Assembly: GCA_016763135.1 (NCBI GenBank)
Contig: JAESUI010000213.1
Location: 1-9,855, forward strand
Origin: Flavobacteriales bacterium
GTDB lineage: Bacteria; Bacteroidota; Bacteroidia; Flavobacteriales_E; Vicingaceae
Direction of reading: 5' to 3'
DNA: 9,855 bases
Part shown: one piece after another, positions 6,394 through 9,855 of the stretch
Position numbering within the stretch: the first letter of the stretch is position 1
Layout of the letters: every line of letters begins with the position of its first letter
The notes under the pieces: model-generated
What the model was told of the DNA's origin: nothing
The model's database searches: none
The model's input: only the letters and a program-made list of their open reading frames with translations
Program-made: the position numbers and the translations under genes

Positions 6394-9300
6394 ATGAAAA
6401 CAAGAAATATATTTATCATTACTATTATAGTAATAATAGGGAGTATAATTTACAGTTGCTCATCATCTAACATCTCAGACACTGACAAACACAATAAAAA
6501 ACCTTTATTGATTTATGCCAAAGGAGAAGTTTATAAAACTGAATGGACTAAAGTAGACTCCTTAGAACAAAATGGATTAACAAAATCTGCTTTAGCAGAA
6601 GTAAAAGCCATTTATAAAAAAGCCAAAGCCGAAAAGAACCATGAGCAAATTGTAAAAGCATTAATTATTAAAGCAAAGCTCCAATCTTATATCGAAGAAG
6701 GTGCTTTTGTCGCAACTTTAAATGAGTTAAATGAGGAGGCTGAAAATGCATCTTATCCTTTAAACCCTTTTTTACATTCAATAATAGGAGAATCATATTG
6801 GAGGTATTACCAACAAAACAGATGGAAATTTTACAACAGAACAAAAACAATAAATTTTGACAATAAAGACATTACTACTTGGGATTTAACTAAGATAACA
6901 GAAGCAAGTATCAAACATTATCTACTTTCGGTAACTAATATTGATAGTTTAAAAAGAACTCCAGTTGAAACATTTAGCGAAATAATTATTGAAGATAGTG
7001 CTCGTCATTATCGTCCTTTTTTATATGATTTTTTAGCGCATAGAGCAACAGATTTTTTCATTAATGAACAGCCGAGTATTACCGAGCCAGTTTATGAATT
7101 TGTATTAGATAGCACTAATTATTTAAGTTCATTTGAACAGTTTTCCAAAATAAAAATAGAGAGTAAGGATAGCATGTCTTTAAAGTATTATGCATTGCAA
7201 ATACTTCAAAACCTAACCAATAATCACATTAATGATACTAACCCAACAGCGTTAATTGATGTAGAATTAAAACGATTAAAATTTGTGAAAAGTAATGCTG
7301 TTTTCGAAAATGCTGACACATTATATTACAAAGCTTTAAGTCTGTTGTATGCAAAGTTTAATGAGCATCCGACATCTACAGAAATTATATATGAGTTAGC
7401 ATTAATTCTTCAAAATAGAGGGAATGCATATAAACCTATAGAATCTGAAGACAATAAATGGGGGCTTAAAAAGGCTGTTAATTTATGCTTAAATGCTATT
7501 AATAAGTTTCCAAATACTTATGGAGCTGACAGGTGCAGGGTTTTAGAAAATCAAATTAAGAGAAAACATTTAAATGTAATGGTTGAAAAGGTAAACACAC
7601 CTAATACTCCATTTAAAGCGAATGTTACATTTAAAAACTTATCGAATGTAAACTTTAAATTAGTTAAGGTAGATTTTGATAGTTATAAGAAATGGAATAG
7701 AAATAACAATAGAGAAGAGCGTTTCAAAAAAATAATGGAAAGCAAAACAATTAAAGAGTGGAATCTTGATTTGCAGAATGAAGGAGACTTTCAAGAACAT
7801 TCTGGAGAGATTAAAATGGATGGTTTACCACTAGGTTTTTATGTCCTATTGACTTCGTCTTCACAAGAATTTATTTACAAAGATCATGCGGTTGCCATAA
7901 CTCCTTTTTGGGTTTCTAATCTTAGTTATTTAACTAGAAGGAATGATAAAGAGGAAGTAGAGTTTTTTGTAATGGATAGAGAAAAAGGGAGTCCATTAAA
8001 AGGTGTAAAAGCAAAACTGTATTATGAAAAATACAATTATACGCTACGTAAATATGAATGGAAATCATTAGGAACTAAAATCACGAATGAAGATGGATTT
8101 TTTAAAGTTAACTCAACCTCAGAATATCGAAATTTTTATGCAGATTTTTCTTATGGAAATGATAGGATAAATACGCAAGACTCGTATTATCAATATAGAT
8201 ATTATAACAACCAAAGAATTTTTGTAAAGACAGTCTTTTTTACCGATAGAGCAATTTACAGGCCAGGTCAAACGGTTTACTTTAAGGGAATTGTTTTGCA
8301 ATCAGATAATGAGAAAAACAATAAGATTAAAACTAATTTTAAATCAACCGTTACATTTTATGATGTCAACCATCAAAAAGTAGCTAATTTAAAGCTAACA
8401 ACAAATGAGTATGGAACATTTAGTGGGTCGTTTATAGCTCCTAATAATGGACTTAATGGGCAGATGTACATTGCAGATTCGCACGGTTCAAAATATTTTT
8501 CTGTAGAAGAATATAAACGACCGAAATTTGAGGTAAAGTTTGAACCAATAAAAGGTACTTATAAATTAGAAGAAGAAGTAAATGTTGTTGGAACTGCCAA
8601 AACATACTCAGGAGCTGCATTAGATGAAGCAGAAGTAAATTATAGAGTAGTAAGAAATGCTTCTTTTCCTTATTGGTGTTTTTATCGTTGGGGGCACTGG
8701 CCTCAATCGGCTCAAATGGAAATAGAAAATGGGACTACCACAACTGATGATAACGGAGAATATAAAATTGATTTTATTGCAAAGCCAGATAAATCAGTAA
8801 ACAAGAAATTCTCACCAACTTATTCGTACACCATCTATGCAGATGTAGTTGATATTAACGGAGAAACACATAGCTCTACAGCTTATGTTTATGTTGGATA
8901 CAAAGCATTAAATATAAGCATAGGTATTCCTGAAAAAGTGAATAAAAGCAGCATAGATACCTTTAATTTTTCTACAATCAATTTAAATGGAGAACCAGAA
9001 AATGCAAAAGGGAATGTAAAAGTTTGGGCGCTCAAAATGCCAAGCAACTATTACCGAACATCGCTGTGGGCAAAAGGAGATAAGAAATACATTTCAAAAG
9101 AGGCTTACTTAAAAGATTTTCCATTAGATGTTTATGAAGATGAAAACAATAAGTATAAATGGGAGAGAAATATTAAAGTATACGATCATGATTTTGATAC
9201 GGAGAAAAAGCAATCAATTCGATTGTTTCATTTACCAGAGTGGGAATCTGGCTATTATGTAATGGAGGCCATTACTAAAGATAAGTATGGGCAAGAAGTT

Positions 9301-9855
9301 AAAGATGTGAAATATTTTACGGTGTTTGGAGAGTTTGAAAAACATGTTCCTGTAAATGAAATTGGTTGGTTTAAACCAATTAAAAAGAAGGGAGAACCAG
9401 GTGAGGTAGCTGAATTTTTAATTGGATCGGCTGCTAAGGATGTAAAAGTAATGTTCGAAATAGAGCACAAGAATAAGGTGGTGAAAAAGGAATGGATAGA
9501 ACTTAGTGGTCAACAAAAAAAGATTACTATCCCTATATTAGAAAAGTACCGAGGTAATTTTCAAGTACATTTTACTTTTGTAAAACATGGTAGAAAGTTT
9601 ACTTATTCATCACCAATTACAGTTCCTCATACCAATAAAATGCTTGATATCGAATTTGAAACATTCAGAAATAAATTGTTGCCAGGACAAAAAGAAGAAT
9701 GGAAGATTATAATTAAGGGCAAGAAGGGAGAGAAGGTAGCAGCAGAAATGGTAGCTGCACTATATGATGCCTCTTTAGATGCGTTTAGACCAAATTATTG
9801 GGGATTAGATGTGTTGTATTACGACTATAGCAATAGGTATTGGCAAAGTAATACT
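6394..9855 (+). CDS. Alpha-2-macroglobulin family lipoprotein (N-terminal 1154 residues, 3' end outside window)
   Basis: Frame 1 is open from ATG 6394 to the last base, giving 1154 codons without a stop, so the gene continues past the window; Bacteroidota members of this family are usually close to 1900-2000 residues. The protein starts with a lipoprotein signal: Lys/Arg at 2-4, a hydrophobic core at 6-20, then IYSC with Cys22 as the probable lipidated residue and a Ser-rich tail. No acidic surface-export signal directly follows the Cys, so a periplasmic location is my inference. Residues about 40-395 look helical and repeat-like, as in Bacteroidota homologues. Macroglobulin domains follow: TDRAIYRPGQTVYFKG (617-632) is the hallmark of the MG2 domain, EEYKRPKFEV (705-714) opens the next one, and an aromatic YWCFYRW segment lies at 760-766. 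Near the end, ALYDASLDAF (around 1121-1130) is another family landmark. Bacterial members are thought to trap proteases that enter the periplasm. A bait region and a thioester would lie beyond the window and cannot be judged. No pbpC gene is adjacent on the visible side. The ATG is preceded by an A-rich region. Confidence 0.93.
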   Translation, partial: MKTRNIFIITIIVIIGSIIYSCSSSNISDTDKHNKKPLLIYAKGEVYKTEWTKVDSLEQNGLTKSALAEVKAIYKKAKAEKNHEQIVKALIIKAKLQSYIEEGAFVATLNELNEEAENASYPLNPFLHSIIGESYWRYYQQNRWKFYNRTKTINFDNKDITTWDLTKITEASIKHYLLSVTNIDSLKRTPVETFSEIIIEDSARHYRPFLYDFLAHRATDFFINEQPSITEPVYEFVLDSTNYLSSFEQFSKIKIESKDSMSLKYYALQILQNLTNNHINDTNPTALIDVELKRLKFVKSNAVFENADTLYYKALSLLYAKFNEHPTSTEIIYELALILQNRGNAYKPIESEDNKWGLKKAVNLCLNAINKFPNTYGADRCRVLENQIKRKHLNVMVEKVNTPNTPFKANVTFKNLSNVNFKLVKVDFDSYKKWNRNNNREERFKKIMESKTIKEWNLDLQNEGDFQEHSGEIKMDGLPLGFYVLLTSSSQEFIYKDHAVAITPFWVSNLSYLTRRNDKEEVEFFVMDREKGSPLKGVKAKLYYEKYNYTLRKYEWKSLGTKITNEDGFFKVNSTSEYRNFYADFSYGNDRINTQDSYYQYRYYNNQRIFVKTVFFTDRAIYRPGQTVYFKGIVLQSDNEKNNKIKTNFKSTVTFYDVNHQKVANLKLTTNEYGTFSGSFIAPNNGLNGQMYIADSHGSKYFSVEEYKRPKFEVKFEPIKGTYKLEEEVNVVGTAKTYSGAALDEAEVNYRVVRNASFPYWCFYRWGHWPQSAQMEIENGTTTTDDNGEYKIDFIAKPDKSVNKKFSPTYSYTIYADVVDINGETHSSTAYVYVGYKALNISIGIPEKVNKSSIDTFNFSTINLNGEPENAKGNVKVWALKMPSNYYRTSLWAKGDKKYISKEAYLKDFPLDVYEDENNKYKWERNIKVYDHDFDTEKKQSIRLFHLPEWESGYYVMEAITKDKYGQEVKDVKYFTVFGEFEKHVPVNEIGWFKPIKKKGEPGEVAEFLIGSAAKDVKVMFEIEHKNKVVKKEWIELSGQQKKITIPILEKYRGNFQVHFTFVKHGRKFTYSSPITVPHTNKMLDIEFETFRNKLLPGQKEEWKIIIKGKKGEKVAAEMVAALYDASLDAFRPNYWGLDVLYYDYSNRYWQSNT

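Noticed and set aside
9255..9470. Minus-strand frame opposite the macroglobulin gene
   Set aside because: It is an antisense shadow of a well-supported coding region; other short minus-strand frames at 6668-6850 and 8119-8301 are the same.

Overview
The window is AT-rich DNA (roughly one third G+C) from a member of the Bacteroidota, most likely the Flavobacteriia/Flavobacteriales. The evidence is a type IX secretion/gliding protein SprA, a Bacteroidota-style TonB with a Pro/acidic linker, A-rich regions instead of Shine-Dalgarno sites before the starts, and a promoter matching the Bacteroidota TTTG-N19-TAnnTTTG pattern. Everything recognisable is on the + strand.

Layout. Positions 1-4657 hold the C-terminal two thirds or so of sprA, the giant outer-membrane translocon of the type IX secretion system; its 5' end lies outside the window. 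The gene is split by an apparent single-base deletion at about 1919-1920, so it reads as two fragments (3-1922 and 1880-4657) that join without a gap if one T is restored. A short intergenic region with a good promoter follows, then a compact unit of gcvH (4734-5111), a VanZ-like membrane protein (5126-5515) and tonB (5562-6227), closed by a strong intrinsic terminator (6251-6282). After it comes a 47-bp GC-rich palindromic island (6331-6377). The last third (6394 to the window end) is the first 1154 codons of a very large alpha-2-macroglobulin family lipoprotein that is still open at position 9855.

How the genes relate. Most products belong to the cell envelope: SprA exports proteins across the outer membrane, TonB powers outer-membrane receptors, the VanZ-like protein is an inner-membrane protein of unknown role, and the macroglobulin is a lipoprotein expected to trap proteases in the periplasm. 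GcvH is the lipoylated carrier of the glycine cleavage system; it has no obvious functional tie to its neighbours, although I recall sprA and gcvH being adjacent in other flavobacteria.

I found no clearly undescribed system. The points most worth a second look are the sprA frameshift, the palindromic island before the macroglobulin gene, and the promoter/terminator pair that appears to delimit gcvH-vanZ-tonB. No tRNA, rRNA, CRISPR array or insertion sequence was seen.
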